DNA from: Polyangium sp. 6x1
GTDB lineage: Bacteria > Myxococcota_A > Polyangia > Polyangiales > Polyangiaceae
DNA length: 64,000 nt
NCBI RefSeq assembly: GCF_029946515.1
Contig: NZ_JARZHH010000058.1
Span: forward strand, 1 to 64,000
Direction of reading: 5' to 3'
Shown here: positions 8,251-16,268 of the stretch, one piece after another
How positions within the stretch are numbered: the first letter of the stretch is position 1
How the letters are laid out: each line of letters begins with the position of its first letter
The notes under the pieces: generated by a model
What the model was told of the DNA's origin: nothing
The model's input: only the letters and a program-made list of their open reading frames with translations
The model's database searches: none
Program-made: the position numbers and the translations under genes

Positions 8251-9447
8251 ATGCGACACCTTCGTCTCCCCTTTTTGTGCGTGGCGCTCCTCACGGCCTG
8301 CGCGTCCGCCGAGACGAGCACGCCGCCGCCTCCGCCGCCGCCCCCCGAAGTCTCGGTCGTGTCCGTGACGCCGCACGCCGTGGTGCTCGAGGACGTTCTT
8401 CCAGGCCGCGTCGTGCCGGTGCGGGTCGCCGACGTCCGGCCGCTCGTGTCCGGCATCGTGCGCGAGCGGCTCTTCACCGAGGGCGACACCGTGAAGGCGG
8501 GGCAGACGCTCTATCGCATCGACCCCACGGTCTTCCGGGCCGAGGTCGCGAGCGCCGCCGCGACGACGGAGCGGCAACGCGCCGCCCTCGCGGTCGCGAC
8601 ACGGGAGGCCGAGCGCGCGCAGCGCCTCGAAACGACCGGCGCCATCGCGGGCCAGGCGGCCGATACGGCGCGCAGCACGGTCGACATCGCACGGGCCGAC
8701 CTCGCCATCGCCGAGGCCTCGCTCGCGCGGAGCAGGGTCAGCCTGCGCTACGCCACCGTCACGGCCCCCATCAGCGGACGTATCGGTCTCTCCCGCGTCA
8801 CCGAGGGGGCGCTCGTGGGGACCGCCGATCCGACGCCGATGGTCACGATCCAGCAGCTCGACGACGTGTACGTGGACATCCGTCAGCCGGTGATGCGCTA
8901 CGAGGAGCTACGCAAGCGCCTCGCGCGGGGCGAGATCGAAACGAGCCAGGGCCTCCCGGTCACGCTGCTCTCGATGCGCGGCGAACCCTACGCAGAGCAA
9001 GGACGACTGCTCTCGACGGACGTGAACGTCGACCCGTCGACGAGCGAGTTGACGCTCCGCGTGCTCGTCAAGAACGCGGACCTCCACCTTCTGCCGGGGA
9101 TGTTCGTCCGGGCGCGCATCCCCGTCGGCCGAGAGCCTCAGGCGATCACGGTGCCGCAGCAGGCCGTGCTCCACGATCCCGCGCTCGGGGAGAGCGTGCT
9201 CGTGGTCGACCCGGGCGACCGCGTCGTCGCGCGTTCCGTGACGACGGGTCGCATCGTCGAGGGACAGCAGATCATCCGCACCGGGCTCGCGTCGGGCGAC
9301 CGCGTCATCGTCGAGGGACAAGAGCAGCTCAAGCCCGGCATGTCGGTGCGTCCCTCGAACTGGAAGCCGCCGCCGAACCGGCCGAGCGCGCCCTCCGAAG
9401 CTCCGGCGGCGACGGCCGCGCCGAGCTCCTCGCCACCCAACCCCTGA
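8251..9447 (+). CDS. RND efflux periplasmic adaptor (MFP, AcrA/MexA type)
   Basis: A 398-residue membrane-fusion lipoprotein linking the RND pump to an outer-membrane channel. The signal ends at a lipobox (LLTAC), followed by a run of eight prolines. Residues about 50-80 and 170-200 form the split lipoyl/barrel-sandwich domain (RPLVSGIVRERLFTEG; YATVTAPISGRIGLS). The helical hairpin lies between, rich in Ala and Glu. The beta-barrel and membrane-proximal domains follow (LRVLVKNAD; LLPGMFVRARIP; VPQQAV). The tail is Pro/Ser-rich. The RND gene starts 35 nt downstream, so they form one operon. No TolC-like gene or regulator is adjacent. Confidence 0.93.
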   Translation: MRHLRLPFLCVALLTACASAETSTPPPPPPPPEVSVVSVTPHAVVLEDVLPGRVVPVRVADVRPLVSGIVRERLFTEGDTVKAGQTLYRIDPTVFRAEVASAAATTERQRAALAVATREAERAQRLETTGAIAGQAADTARSTVDIARADLAIAEASLARSRVSLRYATVTAPISGRIGLSRVTEGALVGTADPTPMVTIQQLDDVYVDIRQPVMRYEELRKRLARGEIETSQGLPVTLLSMRGEPYAEQGRLLSTDVNVDPSTSELTLRVLVKNADLHLLPGMFVRARIPVGREPQAITVPQQAVLHDPALGESVLVVDPGDRVVARSVTTGRIVEGQQIIRTGLASGDRVIVEGQEQLKPGMSVRPSNWKPPPNRPSAPSEAPAATAAPSSSPPNP

Positions 9448-9482
9448 CGCGGCGCGCATGCCCGCAAACGAATAACGAGATC

Positions 9483-12400
9483 ATGCCGCGTTTCTTCATC
9501 GAGCGCCCGGTCTTCGCGTGGGTCGTCTCCCTCTTCATCGTTTTGCTCGGCGTGCTCGCGCTCGGGCGCCTGCCGGTCGAGCGCTACCCGAGCGTCGCGC
9601 CCCCGAGCGTGAACGTGACGGCCGTGTACCCCGGCGCGACGCCCTCCACGATGAGCGAGAGCGTCCTCGCGCCCATCGAGCGCGAGATCTCGGGCGTGCC
9701 GCATGTGCTCTACTTCGAGTCGTCCTCGGACACATCGGGCGTCGCGCAGATCTCGATCACGTTCGAGCCGGGGACCGATCCCGAGCTGGCCCAGGTCGCG
9801 GTCCAGAATCGTCTGCGCACCGTGGAGCCACGACTGCCGCAGACGGTCCGGCAGATCGGCCTCGCCGTCGAGGCCTCGACCTCGAACTTTCTCTGCATCG
9901 TCGATCTGCGCTCGCGCGATGGCCGCTACGACGAACAGACGCTCGGCGACTTCCTCTCGCGGGGCCTCGTCGAAGAGCTGAAGCGCATTCGTGGCGTGGG
10001 CAGCGTGCAGGTCTTCGCCGCCGCGCGCGCCTTGCGCGTGTGGCTCGACCCCGCGCAGCTCGCGGCGCTCGAGGTGTCGGTCGAGGACGTGGCGAACGCC
10101 ATCCGCGCGCAGAACGCGCAGGTTTCGCCGGGCCGGGTGGGCGACGCGCCGACGGTCCCGGGACAACGCGTGACGATTCCCCTCGTGGTGAAGGGTGAGC
10201 TCGAGACGCCCGAGGAGTTCGGCGCCATCGTGCTGCGCGCACGCTCGGACGGTTCGCGTGTCCTTTTGTCGGACGTGGCCCGCATCGAGCTCGGCGCGCA
10301 GAGCTACCGCACCTCGACGCGAACGGACGGCTCCCCCTCGGCTGGCGCGGGCGTGATGCTCTCGCCCGGGGCGAACGCGGTGGAGACGGCAGCGCTCATT
10401 CGCGCGCGCGTCGCCGAGCTCGCCGATGGCTTCCCGGATGGGATCGAGGTCGGCATTCCGTACGACACGGCGCCTTTCGTTCGCATTTCGATCGAGAAAG
10501 TCTTCAAGACCTTCTTCGAGGCCATGGCGCTCGTGTTCGTGGTGATGTTCATCTTCCTGCAGAACCTCCGCTACACGCTGATACCCGCCATCGTCGCGCC
10601 GATCGCTCTGCTCGGCACGTTCGCCGTCATGTATGCGACGGGGTATTCGATCAACGTCCTGACGATGTTCGGGATGGTGCTCGCGATCGGCATCATCGTC
10701 GACGATGCGATCGTCGTGGTCGAGAACGTCGAGCGCATCATGGCGACCGAGCGCCTCTCGCCCAAGGAGGCGACGAAGAAGGCGATGAAGGAGATCACCG
10801 GCGCGGTCATCGGAATCACGCTGGTGCTGTCGGCCGTGTTCATTCCGATGGCGTTCGCGTCGGGCTCGGTCGGGACGATCTACCGGCAGTTCAGCCTCTC
10901 GATGGCGGTGTCGATCCTGCTCTCGGCGTTCCTCGCGCTCTCGCTGACGCCCGCCCTCTGCGCGACCCTGCTCAAGCCGGTGCACGCGCACCACGATGCA
11001 AACCGCGGCGTGTTTGGGCCTTTCAATCGCGGCTTCGCGTGGCTCACCGAGCGGTACGGCCGGGGCGTCGGGCGCGTGGTGAAGCGGAGCTGGGTCGCGC
11101 TCGTCTCGCTCGTTGCCATCGGCGCCGGCGCGGCATGGCTCTTCCGCGCGTTGCCTGGCTCGTTCCTGCCCCAGGAGGATCAGGGCTACTGGATCTCGAG
11201 CGTCGCGCTGCCTTCGGATGCGACGGCCGAACGTACCGATCAGGTGATCCGCTCGTACGAAGCCTACGTTCGCGAGCGACCGGGCGTGCGTTCGGTGGTG
11301 GCCATCCAAGGCTTCGGCTTCTCCGGCTCGGGCCCGAACGCGGCGCTCATGTTCACGATCCTCAAAGACTGGGACGCGCGCGAAGGCGCGACGGCCGAGG
11401 GAGAGGTGCAAGCCGCGAACGAGCGTTTCGCGAGCCTCCGCGACGGAATGATGTTCAACGTCATTCCACCCTCCATCGATTCGCTCGGCACGAGCGCCGG
11501 GTTCGCGATGCGCCTCGTCGATCGACGCAACCAGGGGCAAGCTCGTCTGCTCGCAGCACGCAATCAGCTCCTCGCCGCTGCCGCGAAGAGCCGCGTGGTG
11601 CAGGGGGTCTATCCGGAGGGTTTGCCCGACGGTGCGTCGGTGCGCGTGGAGATAGATCGTCAGAGCGCAGAGGCGTTCGGCGTGTCGTTCGCGTCGATCA
11701 ACGCGACGCTCTCGGCGGCGCTCGGCTCGATGTACGTCAATGACTTCCCCAACGCGGGGCGTCTGCAGCAGGTGATCCTCCAGGCGGAGCCCGGGGTGCG
11801 GATGCAGCTCGACGACGTGTTCGCGCTGCCGGTGCGCAACCAGGAAGGTCGCATGGTCCCGCTCTCTGCCGTGGCCACACCTCGGTGGGAGCGGAGCCCG
11901 CTGCAGCTCGTTCGCTACAATGGGTATCCCGCGATGCGTCTCTCCGGCACCGCAGCGAGCGGCTTCAGCAGCGGAGAAGCGATGGCCGAGATGGAGCGTC
12001 TCGTTTCGCAGCTCCCCCCGGGCTACGGCGTCGAATGGACGGGGCTCTCGTATCAGGAGCGTCTCTCGGGCAACGAAGCGCCCGCGCTCCTCGCGCTCTC
12101 CCTGCTCGTGGTGTTCCTCGTGCTCGCCGCGCTCTACGAGAGCTGGTCGATCCCCGTGTCCGTCATGCTCGTGGTTCCCCTCGGTTTGCTGGGCGCGCTC
12201 CTGGCGGTGAAGCTGCGCGGCATGCCGAACGATGTGTTCTTCAAGGTCGGTCTGATCACGCTCATCGGGCTTTCCGCGAAGAACGCCATCCTCATCGTGG
12301 AGTTCGCCAAGCAGCTCGAAGAGGAAGGACGCTCGGCGGCGAGCGCGGCCATCGAGGCAGCACGATTGCGCTTGCGTCCCATCCTCATGACGTCGCTTGC

Positions 12401-12626
12401 ATTCGCACTCGGCGTCGTCCCCCTCGCGATCGCAAGTGGCGCCAGCGCGGAAACACAGCGGGCACTCGGTACCGGTGTCCTCGGCGGGATGATCAGCGCG
12501 ACGGTGCTTGCACTTTTGCTCGTCCCCGCGTTCTACGTCGTCGTGAGAAGCGTGGTGAAGCGGCTCTCGCCTGGAGCCGCTGGCCGCCGCCCGGAGGCTG
12601 CGCCTTCCATTCAACCTGCCGAGTGA
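9483..12626 (+). CDS. RND multidrug efflux transporter (HAE1, AcrB/MexB type)
   Basis: A 1047-residue inner-membrane proton-driven drug exporter with the full length of the family. The start MPRFFIERPVFAW is the canonical HAE1 N-terminus; the open frame extends further upstream but that part overlaps the adaptor gene. Expected features are present: first transmembrane helix at 10-28, porter domain, second helix (about 340-360), and the paired aspartates of TM4 in IGIIVDDAIVVVENVERI. TM segments 4-6 and 7-12 and the C-terminal GLSAKNAILIVEFAKQ repeat of the second half are also present. It works with the adaptor just upstream. The substrate is unknown. Confidence 0.95.
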   Translation: MPRFFIERPVFAWVVSLFIVLLGVLALGRLPVERYPSVAPPSVNVTAVYPGATPSTMSESVLAPIEREISGVPHVLYFESSSDTSGVAQISITFEPGTDPELAQVAVQNRLRTVEPRLPQTVRQIGLAVEASTSNFLCIVDLRSRDGRYDEQTLGDFLSRGLVEELKRIRGVGSVQVFAAARALRVWLDPAQLAALEVSVEDVANAIRAQNAQVSPGRVGDAPTVPGQRVTIPLVVKGELETPEEFGAIVLRARSDGSRVLLSDVARIELGAQSYRTSTRTDGSPSAGAGVMLSPGANAVETAALIRARVAELADGFPDGIEVGIPYDTAPFVRISIEKVFKTFFEAMALVFVVMFIFLQNLRYTLIPAIVAPIALLGTFAVMYATGYSINVLTMFGMVLAIGIIVDDAIVVVENVERIMATERLSPKEATKKAMKEITGAVIGITLVLSAVFIPMAFASGSVGTIYRQFSLSMAVSILLSAFLALSLTPALCATLLKPVHAHHDANRGVFGPFNRGFAWLTERYGRGVGRVVKRSWVALVSLVAIGAGAAWLFRALPGSFLPQEDQGYWISSVALPSDATAERTDQVIRSYEAYVRERPGVRSVVAIQGFGFSGSGPNAALMFTILKDWDAREGATAEGEVQAANERFASLRDGMMFNVIPPSIDSLGTSAGFAMRLVDRRNQGQARLLAARNQLLAAAAKSRVVQGVYPEGLPDGASVRVEIDRQSAEAFGVSFASINATLSAALGSMYVNDFPNAGRLQQVILQAEPGVRMQLDDVFALPVRNQEGRMVPLSAVATPRWERSPLQLVRYNGYPAMRLSGTAASGFSSGEAMAEMERLVSQLPPGYGVEWTGLSYQERLSGNEAPALLALSLLVVFLVLAALYESWSIPVSVMLVVPLGLLGALLAVKLRGMPNDVFFKVGLITLIGLSAKNAILIVEFAKQLEEEGRSAASAAIEAARLRLRPILMTSLAFALGVVPLAIASGASAETQRALGTGVLGGMISATVLALLLVPAFYVVVRSVVKRLSPGAAGRRPEAAPSIQPAE

Positions 12627-12704
12627 GCGTCAAGGCGCGGCGTACGTCCCCGCGCCCGCGGGCGATCTCTCCAGCACGGTGAGCACGCCCGCGGCAGGCC
12701 GGTC

Positions 12705-12929
12705 TCAGCCGCGCGGACCGCTTGCGTCGCGCGGCGCCGTCACGAGCTTCGTGCCGCAGAACGGGCAGAACGCGATCGCGGGGCCATACGTCCGCTGATA
12801 CCCCCCCATGCCGGACGAGCCCTGCTCGAGATCGGCGAGCCAGAAGCCCATTGCATCTTCGCGCACGAATCTGTAGTTGCGCGCGTCGACAAAGGCTTTG
12901 CACGCGCATCCCGTCATGTCTTTCGTCAT
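12705..12929 (-). CDS. Small protein with C-x2-C motif
   Basis: A 74-residue protein, chosen at the ATG preceded by AGAGGTGA. It carries two cysteines near the N-terminus (MTGCACKAF) and a C-terminal zinc-ribbon-like knuckle (FCPFCGTKL). The first pair is also C-x-C, so the four cysteines could bind one metal ion. I do not recognise a named family. It lies 11 nt downstream of the larger unknown gene on the same strand, so they are probably co-transcribed. Confidence 0.7.
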   Translation of the reverse strand: MTKDMTGCACKAFVDARNYRFVREDAMGFWLADLEQGSSGMGGYQRTYGPAIAFCPFCGTKLVTAPRDASGPRG

Positions 12930-12940
12930 CGTCTCACCTC

Positions 12941-14317
12941 TCAGCTTGGCCAAATCACGACGAGGACGCCATCGTCGACGGCGGTCCGAATGGCCCGCTC
13001 TGGCGCCGCGAGCACGCACGCGTCTTGCGAGCCGGTCGGCAGCTCGACGAAGCGGAGGTCCGATCCGCGCGCCTCGCACAGCGTGTTCAGGAGCCCCAGC
13101 ACCGGCTCCACCGCGATCCAATCCGTGGTGTCGCCGGCGACGATCTCGTAGGCGCAATCCGGCAAGAACGCGCGCAGCCTGTACGCGTCGCGCAATTGAT
13201 CGGGGTCGTTCACCGGCCGATACGCGTCCTCGTCGTCGTCCTCGTCCTCGTCGTCATCGAAGAACTCATGGTGCGGCACCTCCTCGAAAAGGACGTCGTC
13301 GAGCACCGGCGACACGAGTCGCGCCAAGCGAGCGAGCACGTCGTCGTAGTGATTCGGGTACACGTCGGTCTCCTTCGCGAAGAGGGCCGTACGCGATCCG
13401 AGGACGCTTCCGATCGTGACCGCACGAAGCTCGCCGTCGGTGATCCCAGGGAGAAGCCCGACGTCATGCGCGTAGCGCGCAAGCGCGCCGGGCTCCGGAA
13501 ACTTCACGAGTGGCGCGACCCGCGGGGCCATCCCGGGGTCCTGCACCATCTCGGCGATGGCGACCGCGTACGCGCGATCGAGCTCCGCGAGCTGCTCGAG
13601 CGCGTGAAAGCGGACGTAATGCTGCTCGGTCTCGTCCGTGACCACGACCGTGAGAGCGGCGAGCACATCCCCGCGACGCTCGGGGTGAACCGCGAGCACC
13701 TCACGCGCGCCATCCCTCAGCTCACGCACCGCGAGAAACGGATTCGCGAGCAGCGCGCGCCGCGTTTCGTCGGGCTCCGGCTCGGAGGGCTCGGTGCGTG
13801 CGCCTTGCCCCGCATTGCGCAGCGCTGCATACGTCTTTCGTGCTTCGTCGTCGACGACGGCCGACGCGAAGAGTGCGTCGAGCGTGGGCGAAGCGCATCG
13901 CGGATGGGAGGCGATCGTTCGAGCCAGCGCCGCGCGCCCCGCGCGTGGAATGGACGCGTCGGCAAAGCAGCTCTCTAGCCAAGAGACGACCTTCGGCCCG
14001 ATCGAATCGTCGCAAAGCGAAGCGCACACGCGATACCCGTAGGCCGTGCCGACATCGCTGCCTTCCGCTGCAGGCGCACGCGAGAGGGCGCGCGTCACGT
14101 CATCGAGGACCGCCACGTCCCCCCGACGCAGACGATACGCGACGAGCCCCTGCGGCGCGTGCTGCGACGAGTAGTGATGGATCGCGGGGCCCACGCTCGC
14201 CAGCGGGAGATCGAGACGCGGCGAGCGGCCGGGGATGGGCGAAACGGCCGCAAACACGAAGGGTTCGCCGTCGATGCACTCGAGCGGAGTGCGTGGCGTC
14301 TCGTCGGTGGAATCCAT
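12941..14317 (-). CDS. Cytoplasmic protein of unknown function with acidic run
   Basis: A 458-residue protein without signal peptide or membrane segment. The start MDSTDETPRTP is preceded by GAGAGG; upstream in-frame sequence is not protein-like. The middle has Ala/Leu-rich helices of the kind seen in helical-repeat proteins. Near residue 355 there is a run of about ten Asp/Glu residues (DDDEDEDDDED). The C-terminus (FVELPTGSQDACVLAAPE) seems globular. I cannot name a family. It probably forms an operon with the small C-x2-C protein gene downstream. Confidence 0.65.
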   Translation of the reverse strand: MDSTDETPRTPLECIDGEPFVFAAVSPIPGRSPRLDLPLASVGPAIHHYSSQHAPQGLVAYRLRRGDVAVLDDVTRALSRAPAAEGSDVGTAYGYRVCASLCDDSIGPKVVSWLESCFADASIPRAGRAALARTIASHPRCASPTLDALFASAVVDDEARKTYAALRNAGQGARTEPSEPEPDETRRALLANPFLAVRELRDGAREVLAVHPERRGDVLAALTVVVTDETEQHYVRFHALEQLAELDRAYAVAIAEMVQDPGMAPRVAPLVKFPEPGALARYAHDVGLLPGITDGELRAVTIGSVLGSRTALFAKETDVYPNHYDDVLARLARLVSPVLDDVLFEEVPHHEFFDDDEDEDDDEDAYRPVNDPDQLRDAYRLRAFLPDCAYEIVAGDTTDWIAVEPVLGLLNTLCEARGSDLRFVELPTGSQDACVLAAPERAIRTAVDDGVLVVIWPS

Positions 14318-14515
14318 GGGTCCTCTCGTCGGCACGCTCACGAACGGCTCGTTCCGCGCCCGTTGAGACAATCGCTGCGGCGGTCGCACCTTCGCATGGT
14401 CGCCTGGCTCCTCCCCCGCATCTTCGGGGAAAGCGGTTAGACCAAACAATGTGCGGCGAGGCAAGAGGGAACGGGAAATCGACACGCCCCTGCATTTGAT
14501 CGGCCGAGCGGTGGG

Positions 14516-15271
14516 CTACGGCCCGATCCGAAACCCTTGCTGCGCATACGCGCCCGACGCCGGCGCCGCCGCGCCTTCGACGCTCACCACGCCGTTCGAC
14601 GCCGAGAAGCAGACCATCGCGTTGCACTTGTCCCCGCATTTGTCCTGTGCCGGCGGAATCGCGTGGCCGGTGCACACGATCGGGCCACCCGACGTCTTGG
14701 CCTCGCGCACGAATGTGTAGCCATTCTCCTGGGTCGGCTCGAACGTCTTCGGCTTCGCCGCGCGCGTGGGAGGTTTGCGGAGCGCGGCAGCGATGGCTGC
14801 GTCGTCGGCGTCGGCGGGGAGGAACCACACGCCCTCGTCCGTGACGGCGACCCGCTTGGGGAGCACGTCGTCCGGGGTCTCGTAAACGCTGCTGTTGCGC
14901 CCCAGCGTGTATTTGAGACGGGCGACGTCGGCCTTGCCCACCTTGTGCACGTCCGACACCATGACGAGCAGCGTGTCGTCGTAGTCGGGCGCTCCCTTCG
15001 TGTGATTGAGCAGCGTCCAGCAGGCGCCGAGGCGAACGAGCGGGCCCCACACGGTGCTCTCGGTCTTCAGCACCGGCAACGCCGGCGGGCATGCCAACTT
15101 CGGCCCCGCGGCGACGGGCGGCGGCGCCGCTGCAGGCGCGGCCGCGACGCTCGCGACGGGCGCCGGAGACGCCGACGCCACCGTCACCTCGGGCGCGCCG
15201 GCCGGCGGCTGAGGTTCCCCGCCACAGGCTGGGAGCAGCGCGAGGAGCACGAGCGAGGTGCGAAGGTTCAT
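14516..15271 (-). CDS. Lipoprotein of unknown function
   Basis: A 251-residue predicted lipoprotein: MNLRTSLVLLALLPACGG gives a clear signal and lipobox. Residues 20-70 are a Pro/Ala-rich linker. The rest is globular with four to six cysteines (KLACPPALP; RLGACWTLL; IVCTGHA; DKCGDKCNAMVCF), suggesting disulfides in the periplasm or on the surface. No enzyme motif is recognised. An upstream extension of the frame is rejected because the signal peptide must be N-terminal. Confidence 0.75.
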   Translation of the reverse strand: MNLRTSLVLLALLPACGGEPQPPAGAPEVTVASASPAPVASVAAAPAAAPPPVAAGPKLACPPALPVLKTESTVWGPLVRLGACWTLLNHTKGAPDYDDTLLVMVSDVHKVGKADVARLKYTLGRNSSVYETPDDVLPKRVAVTDEGVWFLPADADDAAIAAALRKPPTRAAKPKTFEPTQENGYTFVREAKTSGGPIVCTGHAIPPAQDKCGDKCNAMVCFSASNGVVSVEGAAAPASGAYAQQGFRIGP

Positions 15272-15364
15272 GTCGGTAGGGGCGATACTATTCGGTCCCA
15301 CCGCGGACGCAATCCACGACTCCCTGACGGGCACGAACCAGGCGCAGGGAGCCGGGAGAGAAGG

Positions 15365-15516
15365 TCAGGGGCGCAGCTTGGCGACGAACATGGTCAGGTC
15401 ATCCGCTTTCCCGATGGGGCCGAGGCGGTGGTCGCCGTTCGCGTCGAGCTCGACCACGCAATCGCCTTGCCCCGCGCCCCATCGGACGCGACGCCAGCGG
15501 CTGCCCGTGGACGCGG
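15365..15516 (-). pseudogene. Possible C-terminal remnant of a PP2C-like protein
   Basis: The minus strand encodes GDCVVELDANGDHRLGP then ADDLTMFVAKLRP and a stop. This reads like a conserved protein tail; the DD-x-T-x-x-x-V ending resembles PP2C phosphatases. No start or upstream domain exists in this frame, because it runs into the Cys-rich lipoprotein gene. It is probably a decayed fragment; the family assignment is weak. Confidence 0.25.
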
Positions 15517-16017
15517 CTATTGACAGTTGCCGCTGACGCAGGTCTTCCCGGAGGCACAGTGCTTGTTGCAACGGCACGCCGGGTAGGGCCCGAAGTCAGG
15601 GGTGCAGGTACCGCTCGAACACCTCTTGTAGACGCCGCAATCACAATCGCTGCTGCAAGGCTCCTTCGGCGCCTCGCAGGTACCATACTGTGCCCCGGCG
15701 GGGAAAACACAGGTCTTGGAATCACCACATTGGCATGTGGCTGCGCAAAGGGGGCTCGGCGGGGGCGGACTGAAATTACCGATCGGCGTGCATACCTTTG
15801 GCGCGCCTTCATACGACTTGCAGGCGGTGCCCAGCGCGCATTGACAGTCCCTGGAACACGGCGCGCCAACTCCCAGCAGCTCGCTGCTCGCCTCGTCGGT
15901 GTTCGCCTCGACATTCTCCTGCGGGTCGGGACTCTCCATGAGACATGCGGCCGGGGCAGCGCAGAAGAGCGCGAGCGCGGCGAACGATTGGATCAACGTT
16001 GCGAATCGACGAAGCAT
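15517..16017 (-). CDS. Cysteine-rich lipoprotein under a sigma-54 promoter
   Basis: A 166-residue secreted or surface lipoprotein. The start MLRRFATLIQ follows an excellent SD (AGGAGG); the signal ends at APAAC. The mature part has about twenty cysteines in short C-x-C and C-x3-C clusters (CSRDCQCALGTAC; CAATCQCGDSKTC; CSSDCDCG; CRCNKHC), like the Cys-knot or 'Dickkopf-like' repeats common in myxobacterial exoproteins. Function is unknown. A consensus sigma-54 promoter lies just upstream, and a sigma-54 activator gene is divergent, so it is very likely the activator's target. Confidence 0.8.
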   Translation of the reverse strand: MLRRFATLIQSFAALALFCAAPAACLMESPDPQENVEANTDEASSELLGVGAPCSRDCQCALGTACKSYEGAPKVCTPIGNFSPPPPSPLCAATCQCGDSKTCVFPAGAQYGTCEAPKEPCSSDCDCGVYKRCSSGTCTPDFGPYPACRCNKHCASGKTCVSGNCQ

Positions 16018-16045
16018 CTTGAACCTCCTCGAGAAATCCGGGTTC

Positions 16046-16060
16046 GCAATCCACGTGCCA
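16046..16060 (-). promoter_or_regulatory. Sigma-54 (-24/-12) promoter for the Cys-rich lipoprotein gene
   Basis: The minus strand reads TGGCACG-TGGA-TTGC followed by GA, matching the sigma-54 consensus TGGCACG-N4-TTGCW in every defined position. The transcript would start about 12 nt downstream and give a leader of roughly 16 nt containing the AGGAGG SD. A divergent sigma-54 activator gene supports it. Confidence 0.8.
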
Positions 16061-16130
16061 GCCCAGCTCATCACGCCCCCCTGCGTCGAGCGGCTCGGCG
16101 CGCGCTCTCTCCACCCTCCCGACGCCCCTC

Positions 16131-16190
16131 CGTGGTTGAAAAGAACCATCGAGGGACCGCGGCGTGGTTGGAAGCAACCATCGCGGGACC
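16131..16190. promoter_or_regulatory. Two 28-bp direct repeats, likely enhancer (UAS) for the sigma-54 activator
   Basis: The repeats at 16131-16158 and 16163-16190 share CGTGGTTG then 3-4 variable bases, then AACCATCG-x-GGGACC. Each contains an imperfect palindrome (TGGTT ... AACCA), as expected for a dimeric DNA-binding protein. Their centres are 32 bp apart, about three helical turns. They lie 70-145 bp upstream of the -12 GC, the usual distance for sigma-54 enhancers. Confidence 0.6.
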
Positions 16191-16268
16191 TCCCCAGCCA
16201 TTCGTGGCCCACGGCAGAAGTTGGCCCTCACCGGAAGAGCATGGCAGGACACACCTTGATCGTCGGCC

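Noticed and set aside
8106-9482. Upstream extension of the RND frame
   Set aside because: Overlaps the adaptor gene in another frame; MPRFFIERP is the family start.
9138-12614. Very long open frame opposite the RND gene
   Set aside because: It is antisense to a clear HAE1 transporter, is rich in Arg, His and Glu as expected for high-GC shadow frames, and shows no domain.
16240-16258. Sigma-54 promoter in front of the FHA activator (TGGCAGG then TTGA)
   Set aside because: The spacing between the -24 and -12 elements is three bases too long.
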